A stretch of 20,022 nucleotides of DNA from JABDOU01 sp041609995 (lineage in GTDB: Bacteria; Actinomycetota; Acidimicrobiia; Spongiisociales; SHLN01), in the NCBI GenBank assembly GCA_041609995.1, contig JBFIPU010000043.1:1-20022 (forward strand), in the 5' to 3' direction. The notes under the pieces were generated by a model. The model searched no databases, was not told where the DNA came from, and saw only the letters and a list, made by a program, of their open reading frames with translations. Positions 8,082 to 15,373 of the stretch are shown in pieces (the stretch's first letter is position 1; every line of letters starts with the position of its first letter). The translations under genes were made by a program, and so were the position numbers.

Positions 8082-8768
8082 CTAGTCAGCGGATCGGGCT
8101 GCCTCGATATCCTCGGGGGAGAGCCGGCGGAACGACCGGCGGCCACCGCCCCGCTCGACCACCGCCGCCTCCCACTCGTTGGAGGCGATGGTTCGCTCTT
8201 CGACGGCCTCGAAGGCCTTGATGGCCATGTTCAGGGCGCCGTCCAGCGGGAGACCGGCCTGGTACCGCTCACGCAGGACTGCGGTCAGCTCGTCTTCCTG
8301 GCCTCCGATGGCACAGAAGTCGCGCTCGTCGCCGAGTGTCCCGTCATAGCGGATGCGGAAGAGGCGGTTGTCCTCGGGCTCCTTGCCGACCTCGGCCACC
8401 AGGAGCTCGATCTCGAAGGGCTTGGGCTGGTTCGTGAACACCGTTCCCAGGGTCTGGGCGTAGGCGTTGGCCAGGCTCTTGGCGTTGACGTCCTCGCGGC
8501 CGTAATTGAAGCCCTTGACATCGGCGTGGCGGATGCCGGCGACCCGCAAGGACTCGAACTCGTTGTACTTGCCGACGCCGGCAAATGCGATGTTGTCGTA
8601 GACCTCACCGATCTTGTTGAGGGCCCGGCTCGGGTTCTCGGCCACGATGAGGATCCCGTTGTCGTACTCCAGGGCCAGGATTGAACGGCCCTTGGCGATG
8701 CCTTTGCGGGCGAACTCGGCCCGATCCTGCATGAGTTGCTCGGGCGGGACGTAGAACGGCATGGTCAT
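8082..8768 (-). CDS. prcA: 20S proteasome alpha subunit PrcA
   Basis: 228 aa. The N-terminus MPFYVPPEQLMQDRAEFARKG matches the gating extension and first helix of actinobacterial PrcA. It continues with VAENPSRALNKIGEVYD, KYNEFESLRVAGIRHAD and YAQTLGTVFTNQPKP. Seven copies form each outer ring of the barrel, controlling entry and docking ARC/Mpa; alpha subunits are not catalytic. The ATG at 8768 overlaps the prcB stop as ATGA. A second ATG two codons on (8762) is a possible alternative start and gives a terminus more like MSFPYF of M. tuberculosis. The C-terminus (EAARSAD) is short compared with the longer tail in mycobacteria. Confidence 0.97.
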   Translation of the reverse strand: MTMPFYVPPEQLMQDRAEFARKGIAKGRSILALEYDNGILIVAENPSRALNKIGEVYDNIAFAGVGKYNEFESLRVAGIRHADVKGFNYGREDVNAKSLANAYAQTLGTVFTNQPKPFEIELLVAEVGKEPEDNRLFRIRYDGTLGDERDFCAIGGQEDELTAVLRERYQAGLPLDGALNMAIKAFEAVEERTIASNEWEAAVVERGGGRRSFRRLSPEDIEAARSAD

Positions 8769-9547
8769 GATTGGCGCTCCACGATTTCTCGTGACAAGCG
8801 AGCAACTTCTTCGTCGGCTACTTCCCGGTAGCCATCGGCGTCGACGAGCGCCACAATCGGATAGATGTCCCGCTGGAGGTCAGGGCCACCGGTGGCCGTG
8901 TCTTCTTCGGCTGCGACCACGATGGCCTCGATGCCGGCCTCCGTCGCCTCCTCGTGGGACAGGTCGTCCCGATACTGCGAACGCAGATACGCCCGAGCGT
9001 TGAGCCCGCCCGATCCGGTGGCCGCGTAATCAACCTCTTCATATCGGCCGCCGACGACGTCGTAGGTGTAGATGCGACCCAAACCGTCCGATTCGTCAAA
9101 CCCGCAGAACAACGGAACGACGGCCATTCCCTGCATGGCCAGTGGCATCTGGTTGCGCACCAGGGCTCCCAGGTAGTTGGCCTTGCCCTCGAGCGACAGG
9201 CGATTGCCCTCGAGCTTCTCGTAGTGCTCGAGCTCGGTCTGGAACAGCTTCACGAGTTCCATGGCGATCCCGGCGGTCCCGGCGATAGCCACTGCCGAGA
9301 ACTCGTCGGCGGGGAACACCTTGTCCATGCGGCGGTGGGCGATCAGGTTGCCCATGGTCGCCCGGCGATCGCCGACCATGACGACCCCATCAGCCGTTTT
9401 GAGAGCAAGCACCGTGGTGGCCTCGGGGGCATCGGTGCGGTCCGCCGCCGACGGGTCCCACGTGGGAAGCTGGCCGGTCCGTCGAATGAGGTCGGTGAAG
9501 CTCGACTGGTGTCTGTCGTCGAATCCGCTGGGCAGATCCAAACTCAC
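8765..9547 (-). CDS. prcB: 20S proteasome beta subunit PrcB (catalytic)
   Basis: 260 aa from a GTG at 9547 that overlaps the pup stop as GTGA; the frame is open further (to 9793) but that stretch is the Arg-rich antisense-like shadow of pup. The propeptide is about 43 residues (SSFTDLIRRTGQLPTWD is the conserved part). The mature chain begins at Thr44 (TTVLALK). Counting from it, Asp17, Arg19 and Lys33 (MDKVF) are present, with the GSGG loop (TGSGGLNARA) and TATGGPD further on, so the N-terminal-nucleophile active site is complete. The residue before Thr1 is Ala instead of the usual Gly. The subunit forms the two inner rings and degrades pupylated proteins unfolded by ARC/Mpa. Confidence 0.97.
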   Translation of the reverse strand: MSLDLPSGFDDRHQSSFTDLIRRTGQLPTWDPSAADRTDAPEATTVLALKTADGVVMVGDRRATMGNLIAHRRMDKVFPADEFSAVAIAGTAGIAMELVKLFQTELEHYEKLEGNRLSLEGKANYLGALVRNQMPLAMQGMAVVPLFCGFDESDGLGRIYTYDVVGGRYEEVDYAATGSGGLNARAYLRSQYRDDLSHEEATEAGIEAIVVAAEEDTATGGPDLQRDIYPIVALVDADGYREVADEEVARLSREIVERQS

Positions 9548-9732
9548 TCCCCGCCCTTTTGGACGTAGTTCTTGACGAACTCTTCCGCGTTCTCTTCGAG
9601 AACGGAGTCGATCTCGTCGAGCAGATCGTCGATCTTCTCGGTCAGCTCTTCCCCGGTGTCGGAGGCCTCGATGTCGCCTTCGACTTCCTCGCTCGACTCC
9701 GATCTGGATGAGCTTTGTTCCCGGTCGGTCAT
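9544..9732 (-). CDS. pup: Prokaryotic ubiquitin-like protein Pup
   Basis: 62 aa, mostly acidic and disordered. It has the ARC/Mpa-binding helical region (TEKIDDLLDEIDSVLEENAE, residues 31-50) and the conserved C-terminus EFVKNYVQKGGE. The chain ends in Gly-Gly-Glu rather than the Gly-Gly-Gln of M. tuberculosis, so PafA can use it directly without deamidation by Dop. The Shine-Dalgarno AAGGAG, 6-7 nt before the ATG, is the best in the window and fits a protein needed in quantity. The TGA stop overlaps the prcB GTG. Confidence 0.97.
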   Translation of the reverse strand: MTDREQSSSRSESSEEVEGDIEASDTGEELTEKIDDLLDEIDSVLEENAEEFVKNYVQKGGE

Positions 9733-9757
9733 GCCCGGCTCCTTGTCTGTCTTTCGC

Positions 9758-9771
9758 CGCCGTGTTCGGCG
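9758..9771. repeat. Small GC hairpin in the pup leader
   Basis: CGCCG-TGTT-CGGCG (plus strand) forms a 5-bp all-GC stem with a 4-nt loop, 25 nt upstream of the pup ATG and downstream of a candidate -10 box. In a transcript starting there it would lie in the 5' leader. Confidence 0.35.
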
Positions 9772-9779
9772 CGACGGAC

Positions 9780-9785
9780 ATTATG
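9780..9785 (-). promoter_or_regulatory. Candidate internal -10 box upstream of pup
   Basis: CATAAT on the minus strand in the 79-bp dop-pup gap matches five of six bases of the TATAAT consensus. It would give a leader of about 40 nt containing the small hairpin and the strong AAGGAG. No convincing -35 was found at 16-18 bp, so it is only a candidate. It could let pup-prcB-prcA be made in excess over arc and dop. Confidence 0.35.
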
Positions 9786-9811
9786 CCCCACAATCACGTT
9801 TGCGGGAGCAA

Positions 9812-11293
9812 TCAGGCAGACAAGCCTTCGATGAGGGCTTTGGGATCGGGAGAGTCGTCCAGCAGTTTCTCCACCAGTTCCCGGTTTCCGTTGAGGGGTT
9901 CCATCATGGGCACGCGCTGGTGGACGTCGGTACCGACATCGAACACGAGCGAGTCCCAGTTGGCCGCCTTCAACCACTCCTGGTAGCGGCGCACGCACTC
10001 ACCGCGAAAATACGCCCGGGTCCGCTCGGGTGGCCGATCGACGGCCCCGGCGATCTCGTCGTCGGTGAACAACCGGCGGATCCGACCGGCCTTGGCGAGC
10101 TTGTAGTAAAGGCCTTTGGCGGGATTGATGTCGTGGTACTGGAGGGCAACGATGGAGAGCTTGGGATCATCCCACTCGAGGTCATCCCGCCGGCGGTACT
10201 GGTTGAGGAGTGCCAGTTTGGCTGTCCAGTCGAGCCGATCGGCGGTGAGGAGCGGATCGGCTTCGAGGTCGGAGAGGATCGACTCCCACTCGCTGATGAC
10301 GAGACCGTAGCTTTCTGGCAATTCAGTGTTTTCCACGTACTTGGCGGCCTGCTCGAAGAGCTGCCACTGGAGGTTGAGCGCGGTGACGGTTTCCCCGGTG
10401 GCGAGCTCGACCGTGCGCTCGAGCGTGGGATCGTGGCTGATCTGCCAGTGGGCCGCCACCGGGTCTGCGAGCCGGGGCGGCTCAGACAGCACCTCGTCCT
10501 CGATCATCGCCAACATCAGGGCGGTCGAGCCGACTTTGATCAGAATCTGAACCTCTGACATGTTGGCGTCGCCCACGATGACGTGCAGCCGGCGGTACTT
10601 GCTCGGATCTCCGTGCGGCTCGTCGCGGGTGTTGATCAACGGCCGCTTCAGCGTGGTCTCGAGGCCGACTTCTTCTTCGAAAAAGTCGGCCCGCTGCGTG
10701 ATCTGGTAGTCCACCCCCGGTCGACCGTTCTCGGACTTGAGCTTGCCCGAGCCGGTGAAGACCTGGCGACTGACCATGAATGGCAACAGGTGGTTGACGA
10801 TGTCGCCGAACGGCAGCTGTCGTTTGATGAGGTAGTTCTCGTGTGCACCGTACGAATTGGACTTGCCATCCGAATTGTTCTTGTGGACGAGGAGCTCTTC
10901 CCCGTCGTCGAAGACGTTGACGGAGCCGGCCTGGGCTCTCGCCATCACCACTTCCCCCGCCTTGTCGTACAGCACCGTTTCGAGCGGGTCGTAACACTCG
11001 GGCGATGAGTACTCGGGGTGGGCATGGTCGACGTAGAGCCGGGCGCCGTTGGCGAGTACGACGTTGACCAGGCCGCTGTCGAGATCCGGGATGAATCCCC
11101 CCTCTGGGCCGTAGCCGCGCGCATCCCGTCCCGGACTCTCCTCTTCATGGGACCACTGGATCCGGGCCCGCAGGCCGGCATAGGAGTTCACGAGAATCGA
11201 CGAGAGGAGCACCGGATTGAACTCGGGGTTGCCCCGCAACGCAATGCCGAATTCGGTCTCGGTTCCGATGACCTTGTGGATTGCTTTGGTCAC
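9812..11293 (-). CDS. dop: Depupylase / Pup deamidase homologue Dop
   Basis: 493 aa, a paralogue of PafA with the carboxylate-amine ligase fold. Recognisable segments are VIGTETEFGIA (catalytic/ATP Glu at 12 and 14), the Dop-specific inserted loop around ESPGRDARGYGPEGG (53-66), RLYVDHAHPEYSSPEC with the nucleophile-position Asp89, HKNNSDGKSNSYGAHENYL, and TLKRPLINTRDEPHGD. Dop cleaves Pup from substrates; in organisms with Gln-ending Pup it also deamidates Pup. Because Pup here already ends in Glu, only the depupylase activity should be needed. It lies 47 bp after arc; AGGA lies 6 nt before the ATG. Length is normal (M. tuberculosis about 500 aa). Confidence 0.97.
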   Translation of the reverse strand: MTKAIHKVIGTETEFGIALRGNPEFNPVLLSSILVNSYAGLRARIQWSHEEESPGRDARGYGPEGGFIPDLDSGLVNVVLANGARLYVDHAHPEYSSPECYDPLETVLYDKAGEVVMARAQAGSVNVFDDGEELLVHKNNSDGKSNSYGAHENYLIKRQLPFGDIVNHLLPFMVSRQVFTGSGKLKSENGRPGVDYQITQRADFFEEEVGLETTLKRPLINTRDEPHGDPSKYRRLHVIVGDANMSEVQILIKVGSTALMLAMIEDEVLSEPPRLADPVAAHWQISHDPTLERTVELATGETVTALNLQWQLFEQAAKYVENTELPESYGLVISEWESILSDLEADPLLTADRLDWTAKLALLNQYRRRDDLEWDDPKLSIVALQYHDINPAKGLYYKLAKAGRIRRLFTDDEIAGAVDRPPERTRAYFRGECVRRYQEWLKAANWDSLVFDVGTDVHQRVPMMEPLNGNRELVEKLLDDSPDPKALIEGLSA

Positions 11294-11340
11294 TGTCCTG
11301 GCCTCACTATCCGCCCCGGCTGATCAGCTTAGAGGGGGAT

Positions 11341-13062
11341 CTAGAGGTATTGGCCCGTCGAGGTGGTCTCGATCGACCGGCTCTCCTGGTTGCCTTCGAT
11401 CAGCGTGCGCACGTAGACGATGCGTTCGCCCTTCTTGCCACTGATCTTGGCCCAGTCGTCGGGGTTGGTGGTGTTCGGGAGGTCCTCCTGTTCGCGGAAC
11501 TCGCGAACTACGGATCCGATCAGATCGCCCGAGCGGATGCCACCGATGCCCGTTTCGATCTCCCGCTTGATGGCCTCCTTCTTGGCCCGCCGCACGATGT
11601 TCTCGATCATGGCGCCGCTGCTGAAATCCTTGAAGTAGAGGACTTCCTTGTCGCCGTTGGCATACGTGACCTCGAGGAAGCGGTTCTGATCGCTGATGTC
11701 GTACATGGCCTCCACCGCCTTGTTCACCATGGTGCCCAGCATCTTGTCGCGATCGCCGTCGTGGGCGGCCAGTTCCTCGGCATCGAGGGGAAGGTCATTC
11801 GGCAAGTAGATGGAGAAGACCTGTCGGGCCGCCTCGTGGTTGGGCCGGTCGATCTTGATCTTCACGTCGAGGCGACCGGGCCGCAGGATGGCGGGATCGA
11901 TGAGGTCTTCGCGGTTCGACGCCCCGATCACGATCACATTCTTGAGCGCTTCCACCCCATCGAGTTCGCTCAAGAGCTGAGGCACGATCGTCGACTCCAC
12001 GTCGGAGGAGATCCCGGTGCCGCGCGTGCGGAACAGGCTGTCCATCTCGTCGAAGAACACGATGACGGGCACACCCTCGTCGGATCGCTCCTTGGCCCGC
12101 TGGAAAATCAGTCGGATCTGGCGCTCGGTCTCGCCCACGTACTTGTTGAGCAGCTCGGGGCCTTTGATGTTGAGAAAATACGACCTGGCGTCGGCGTGGC
12201 CCTCTTTCTCGGCGACCGCCTGGGCCAGGTTGTTGGCCACCGCCTTGGCGATCAGCGTCTTGCCGCAGCCAGGGGGCCCGTACAGGAGGATGCCCTTGGG
12301 TGCCTCCAGCTGGTATTCGATGAACCGGTCTTTGTGCACGAATGGGAGCTCGACGGCGTCGCGGATCATCTCGATCTGCTCACTGAGGCCGCCCACCTGG
12401 TCATACGTCACGTCGGGCACTTCTTCCAGTACCAGCTCCTCGACCTCGGGCCGGATCAACCGCTCCAGCACCAGACCGGTCTTTGGCTCGATCCGGACAT
12501 GGTCGCCGACGCGGATGAACTCGCCGAGCATCGGTTCCGAGCGCGTGACGACCCGCTCATCGTCGCCCCGGGAGAGGATCAGGATCCGCTCCTCATCCAT
12601 GATGTCCTTGACAGTCACCACCTCACCCTGGGGCGAAAAATCCCGCAGATCGACCACGTTGTAGGCCTCGTTCAGCAGCACTTCCTGACCGCGCTCCAGG
12701 CTCTTGATCTCGATGGTCGGTTCCACATTCACCCGCAGCTTGCGCCCGCCGGTGAACACGTCGGCTGTGCCGTCGGCGTTGATGCCGAGAATGGTCCCGA
12801 AGGGGTTCGGTGGCGAGGTCAGCTTCTCCACCTCGTCGCGCAAGATGGCCAGCTGCTCGCGCGTCTCCTCCAGCGCCACGGTGAGCTTGTCATTCTGGGA
12901 GGCGGCTTGCGAAAGCTGGCCTTTGGTTTCGAGCAGCCGTTCTTCGAGAACGCGTACCCGGCGGGGTGAATCCTGCATGCGCCGGCGCAGGATGATGATC
13001 TCGTCTTCGAGGTTCCGGATGGTCGCCCGAAGCTCCGCCACGTCTCTGGCTTCGTCGCTCAT
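11341..13062 (-). CDS. arc: Proteasome-associated AAA+ ATPase ARC/Mpa
   Basis: 573 aa. Residues 1-80 form the N-terminal coiled coil that captures Pup. Two OB-fold domains follow (about 85-205), then a single AAA+ module with Walker A GPPGCGKT (262-269), pore loop KYVGE (307-311), Walker B FFDEMD (near 336-341) and the downstream sensor segment NVIVIGASNREDLID. The last residues are GQYL, the penultimate-Tyr tail that docks in pockets of the PrcA ring and opens the gate. Hexamers of this protein unfold pupylated substrates. The ATG at 13062 has AAGGA 4 nt upstream. A 234-bp upstream gap separates it from the ferredoxin gene and probably holds the promoter of the proteasome operon. It is called mpa in mycobacteria and arc elsewhere. 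Confidence 0.98.
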   Translation of the reverse strand: MSDEARDVAELRATIRNLEDEIIILRRRMQDSPRRVRVLEERLLETKGQLSQAASQNDKLTVALEETREQLAILRDEVEKLTSPPNPFGTILGINADGTADVFTGGRKLRVNVEPTIEIKSLERGQEVLLNEAYNVVDLRDFSPQGEVVTVKDIMDEERILILSRGDDERVVTRSEPMLGEFIRVGDHVRIEPKTGLVLERLIRPEVEELVLEEVPDVTYDQVGGLSEQIEMIRDAVELPFVHKDRFIEYQLEAPKGILLYGPPGCGKTLIAKAVANNLAQAVAEKEGHADARSYFLNIKGPELLNKYVGETERQIRLIFQRAKERSDEGVPVIVFFDEMDSLFRTRGTGISSDVESTIVPQLLSELDGVEALKNVIVIGASNREDLIDPAILRPGRLDVKIKIDRPNHEAARQVFSIYLPNDLPLDAEELAAHDGDRDKMLGTMVNKAVEAMYDISDQNRFLEVTYANGDKEVLYFKDFSSGAMIENIVRRAKKEAIKREIETGIGGIRSGDLIGSVVREFREQEDLPNTTNPDDWAKISGKKGERIVYVRTLIEGNQESRSIETTSTGQYL

Positions 13063-13099
13063 ACAGTCCTTATCGGTCGGTTGGGTGCCCGCACTGAGC

Positions 13100-13105
13100 A
13101 GTATA
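13100..13105 (-). promoter_or_regulatory. Candidate -10 box of the arc/proteasome operon
   Basis: TATACT on the minus strand matches five of six bases of TATAAT and fits TAnnnT. It lies 37 nt upstream of the arc ATG. At a 17-bp spacing the upstream hexamer is GTTTCC, a poor -35, so the box alone carries the call. Confidence 0.45.
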
Positions 13106-13251
13106 CGAGTGGGTCAAGATAGGGAAACAGCTCGCGAAAGACGAGGTTTTTTGTCCGCCTCGCATGGAAAAACATGGGAATGGCGCGAGACTTCGAACGC
13201 ACCTAGATCGATCAACGGGCCCCGATCGCCTGGCCCGGTCGGCTGGGTTCA

Positions 13252-13265
13252 CGCGGTCGACCGCG
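13252..13265. repeat. Perfect 14-bp palindrome CGCGGTCGACCGCG
   Basis: An uninterrupted self-complementary 14-mer, 31 bp past the ferredoxin stop. It is not followed by T on either strand, so it is a poor terminator. A dimeric DNA-binding protein site, or a methylation or restriction target (it contains GTCGAC), is possible. Confidence 0.55.
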
Positions 13266-13296
13266 GGACCTCAGGTCTCCAGGTTGAGGCCGAATG

Positions 13297-13542
13297 TCAG
13301 GGCTCGATGAAGATGCACTCGCCGGGACACTCTTCGGCGGATTCGACCACCAGGTCTTCCTGCCCGGCCGGTACAACCGCCAGTCCCTCGGCTCCCTCCG
13401 GGTTGCCCTTCTCGGCGGCAAAGACCTTGTCCCCCTCGACAACATAGGCCAGGCCGTCGTCGAGCAGCACGAACACGTCCGGCGCGATCTCCTCACAGAG
13501 ACCGTCCCCGGTGCAGAGATCCTGATCAATCCAAACTTTCAC
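13297..13542 (-). CDS. Single-cluster ferredoxin with Asp in the cluster motif
   Basis: 81 aa from a GTG at 13542, with GAGGT 6 nt upstream. The N-terminal cluster motif is C10-T-G-D13-G-L-C16, followed by APDVF, and the C-terminal motif is C72-P-G-E-C76. The middle position of the normal C-x2-C-x2-C is Asp13, which implies a [3Fe-4S] cluster or an Asp-ligated [4Fe-4S] cluster as in Pyrococcus furiosus ferredoxin. C76 is an additional cysteine four residues after the last ligand. Ferredoxins of this type carry single electrons to P450s, oxygenases or Fe-S enzymes; no such partner lies next to it except TtuA, itself an Fe-S enzyme. Its link to the flanking proteasome and tRNA genes is unknown. 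Confidence 0.9.
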   Translation of the reverse strand: MKVWIDQDLCTGDGLCEEIAPDVFVLLDDGLAYVVEGDKVFAAEKGNPEGAEGLAVVPAGQEDLVVESAEECPGECIFIEP

Positions 13543-13588
13543 TTTGTACCTCTGCTTTCGAAGGTGCGTTCTCGGGCATATTCGTGAT

Positions 13589-13627
13589 GTTGCGCCAGCA
13601 ACTTCCTGCAGGCGTCGTTCAGCGACG
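13589..13627. repeat. Two small hairpins upstream of the ferredoxin gene
   Basis: GTTGC-GCCA-GCAAC (13589-13602) and CGTCG-TTCAG-CGACG (13613-13627) are perfect 5-bp stems in the 120-bp gap between trmI and the ferredoxin start. A CCTGCAGG palindrome (13605-13612) lies directly between them. They could terminate or pause transcripts from trmI or fold in the ferredoxin leader. No T-run follows on the minus strand. Confidence 0.4.
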
Positions 13628-13662
13628 ATTGTAATCTCGCCCCCGTATTGTATCCCACGTTC

Positions 13663-14445
13663 TCAGGCCGCTCCCGAGAGCTTGCGGGCGAAGCTCAAGA
13701 ACCCGGTGTGCCCGACCATCCGATGATCGGGCCGGACGGAACGTCCGGAGATGTTCCACGTACGTTGCATCACCTCGAGGTGGAGCACATCGGTGAAGCA
13801 CCCGGCCGCATCGAGGGCGTCCTGGGTTTGCTGGAGTTGGGGAACCGTCGGTACGTAGGTGGTCAGCACTCCGCCGGCAACCATTCCCGCCGCCACCGCG
13901 GGCACCACGGCAAAGGGCTCGGGGAGGTCCAGGACGACCCGGTCCGGGGCGACCTCCTCGATCACGTCGGAGACCTCCCCTACCCGCAGATCCATCCAGG
14001 GCGGCACCTCACCGAAGAACCTGGCGATCGTCCTGGCGGCGTGGGCGGCGTGATCCTCCCGGCGTTCAACGGAAACGAGCCGTCCCTCCGGCCCGACGAT
14101 CCGACCGAGGGCGCAGGCGAGCGCCCCGGAGCCGGTGCCGGCCTCCACCACGGTCTGGCCCGGGGCGATGTCGCCCCACACGAGGATGTGCCCCATGTCC
14201 TTGGGATACACCACCTGTGCCCCCCGCTTCATCCGCAGTACGAAGTCGGCCAGCCGGGGATGGAGGGCGACGAGTTTGGCGCCGCCACTCGATTCGACCG
14301 AACTCCCCGACTCGGCCCCGATGATGTCATCGTGGGCCACGAAGCCGCGGTGGAAATGGAACTGGCTTCCCGGCTGGAGGGTGATGAGGTACTTGCGGTC
14401 CTTCGAGTCGATGAGCATGCACTGGTCACCGGGAGCAAGAATCAC
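13663..14445 (-). CDS. trmI: tRNA (adenine-58-N1)-methyltransferase TrmI
   Basis: 260 aa from a GTG at 14445, with a G-rich Shine-Dalgarno (GGGGGGTGG) just upstream. The N-terminal small beta domain ends near residue 75. It is followed by QVVYPKDMGHIL, the SAM-binding EAGTGSGALA (101-110) and the catalytic-region LDLPEP with Asp173. The C-terminal segment QRTWNISGRSVRPDHRMVGHTGFL is diagnostic of the TrmI family. The enzyme forms tetramers that methylate N1 of A58 in the T-loop of tRNA. It lies 19 bp after ttuA, whose product modifies the base that pairs with A58. A TrmI gene close to the proteasome locus is also known in mycobacteria (Rv2118c near mpa). Confidence 0.95.
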   Translation of the reverse strand: MILAPGDQCMLIDSKDRKYLITLQPGSQFHFHRGFVAHDDIIGAESGSSVESSGGAKLVALHPRLADFVLRMKRGAQVVYPKDMGHILVWGDIAPGQTVVEAGTGSGALACALGRIVGPEGRLVSVERREDHAAHAARTIARFFGEVPPWMDLRVGEVSDVIEEVAPDRVVLDLPEPFAVVPAVAAGMVAGGVLTTYVPTVPQLQQTQDALDAAGCFTDVLHLEVMQRTWNISGRSVRPDHRMVGHTGFLSFARKLSGAA

Positions 14446-14464
14446 GATGCCACCCCCCGGGTCT

Positions 14465-15373
14465 TCACGGTTTGACCCTCAACTGCAGGCGGCAGAAGGC
14501 ACACGTGTCGCCCGTGGTGGGCTGACCGCAGGTCTGGCATTCAGCCAATTCCACACCCGATGCGGCGAACCGGTCAGCGGCGTGCTCGAGGAACCCGAAT
14601 AAGAATCGGTGTTTGGCGCCCGGGGCCCGGTCCTCGAGCTCGTTGAGCCACTCTTTCATCCGGATGCCGGTGTTGCCCTCGACCATCGGGCACTCCTCCA
14701 CCTCGTAGTCGATGCCGTTGAGTACGCAATAGGCGGCTGTTTCGCGCTCTGCCAGGCGAATCAGCGGCTTGACCTTGCGCACCAGTCCCTCGTCGGTGGC
14801 CGGGAGAACGGGATGCTGGCGGCCGATGTATTCGGTGTTCCACTGAAGCACGTTCGCCATCAACGTGGCCGCCTCATCGTCCAGGTTGTGGCCCATCACC
14901 AACACGTCGTATCCGCCCGCGCGCGCCGCCTGATTGAGGATATAGCGCTTCGAGAGACCACACACCGAGCAGGGAACCCGCCGCGTCACTTCGGCCGCCT
15001 CCGGGATCGTGAAGCCGTAGCGGGTCGAAAGATCGACGATCTCGAGCTTCAGTCCCCGTTCCGACGCAAAGGTTTCGCAGTATCGGCGGCTGACGTCGCT
15101 ATATGAGTGGGTTTCCTCATCCCCGATTCCGAGCTCCAGATACACACCGTCCACCGCATAACCCAGCCTGGTGAGGATGTCCCAGAGCGCAAGGCTGTCT
15201 TTGCCACCTGAAACGCCGAGCAGCAGGCGCTGGTCGGCGCCGATCATGTCGAATTCCTTGATGGCCTTCTCGACCTGGCGGACCGCGTGGTCGGTGAAAT
15301 GCTCCGGGCAGAACGCAGCGTTGTGGCGCCGGATCTTGATCGCGGCCTTGCCCCGGCACACCCGGCATTTCAT
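14465..15373 (-). CDS. ttuA: tRNA-5-methyluridine-54 2-sulfurtransferase TtuA
   Basis: 302 aa, aligned along its whole length by eye with Thermus thermophilus TtuA. The N-terminal zinc finger is C3/C6/C22/H25. The PP-loop SGGKDS is at 55-60, with LALWDILTRLGY following. The three [4Fe-4S] cysteines are C135, C138 (PCSVCGLSKRY) and C228 (EECP). GHNLDDEAATL is at 161-171, and the C-terminal zinc finger C279/C282/C291/C294 includes CGQPTTGDTCAFC. The enzyme adenylates U54/T54 of tRNA and transfers sulfur from the thiocarboxylated carrier TtuB. The ATG overlaps the ttuB stop as ATGA, so carrier and enzyme are coupled. All catalytic and metal residues are present. TtcA-type enzymes lack the two zinc fingers, so TtuA is preferred. 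Confidence 0.93.
   Translation of the reverse strand: MKCRVCRGKAAIKIRRHNAAFCPEHFTDHAVRQVEKAIKEFDMIGADQRLLLGVSGGKDSLALWDILTRLGYAVDGVYLELGIGDEETHSYSDVSRRYCETFASERGLKLEIVDLSTRYGFTIPEAAEVTRRVPCSVCGLSKRYILNQAARAGGYDVLVMGHNLDDEAATLMANVLQWNTEYIGRQHPVLPATDEGLVRKVKPLIRLAERETAAYCVLNGIDYEVEECPMVEGNTGIRMKEWLNELEDRAPGAKHRFLFGFLEHAADRFAASGVELAECQTCGQPTTGDTCAFCRLQLRVKP

Larger units (their letters stand above)
13063..13296. other. Longest gene-free gap; probable proteasome-operon control region
   Basis: The gap between the ferredoxin stop and the arc start holds a candidate arc -10 box (13100-13105), a 14-bp palindrome (13252-13265), an odd-centred palindrome GACCT-C-AGGTC (13267-13277), a GATCGATC (13206-13213) and a doubled CATGG separated by AAAAA near 13163-13177. 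A 60-codon open frame crosses it on the minus strand, but has no family signal. Confidence 0.5.

Noticed and set aside
9548..9793. Longer prcB start at 9793
   Set aside because: The extra residues are the Arg-rich frame-shifted shadow of pup; the GTG at 9547 overlaps the pup stop and gives a normal propeptide.
11281..12969. 562-codon open frame on the plus strand, opposite arc
   Set aside because: It is antisense to a full-length, motif-complete ARC/Mpa gene and has the His/Asp/Gly-rich composition of a GC-rich mirror frame; no family features.
13070..13252. 60-codon open frame in the ferredoxin-arc gap
   Set aside because: Composition is unlike a protein (Arg/Ser/Cys-rich, no hydrophobic core), and it overlaps the candidate arc promoter.
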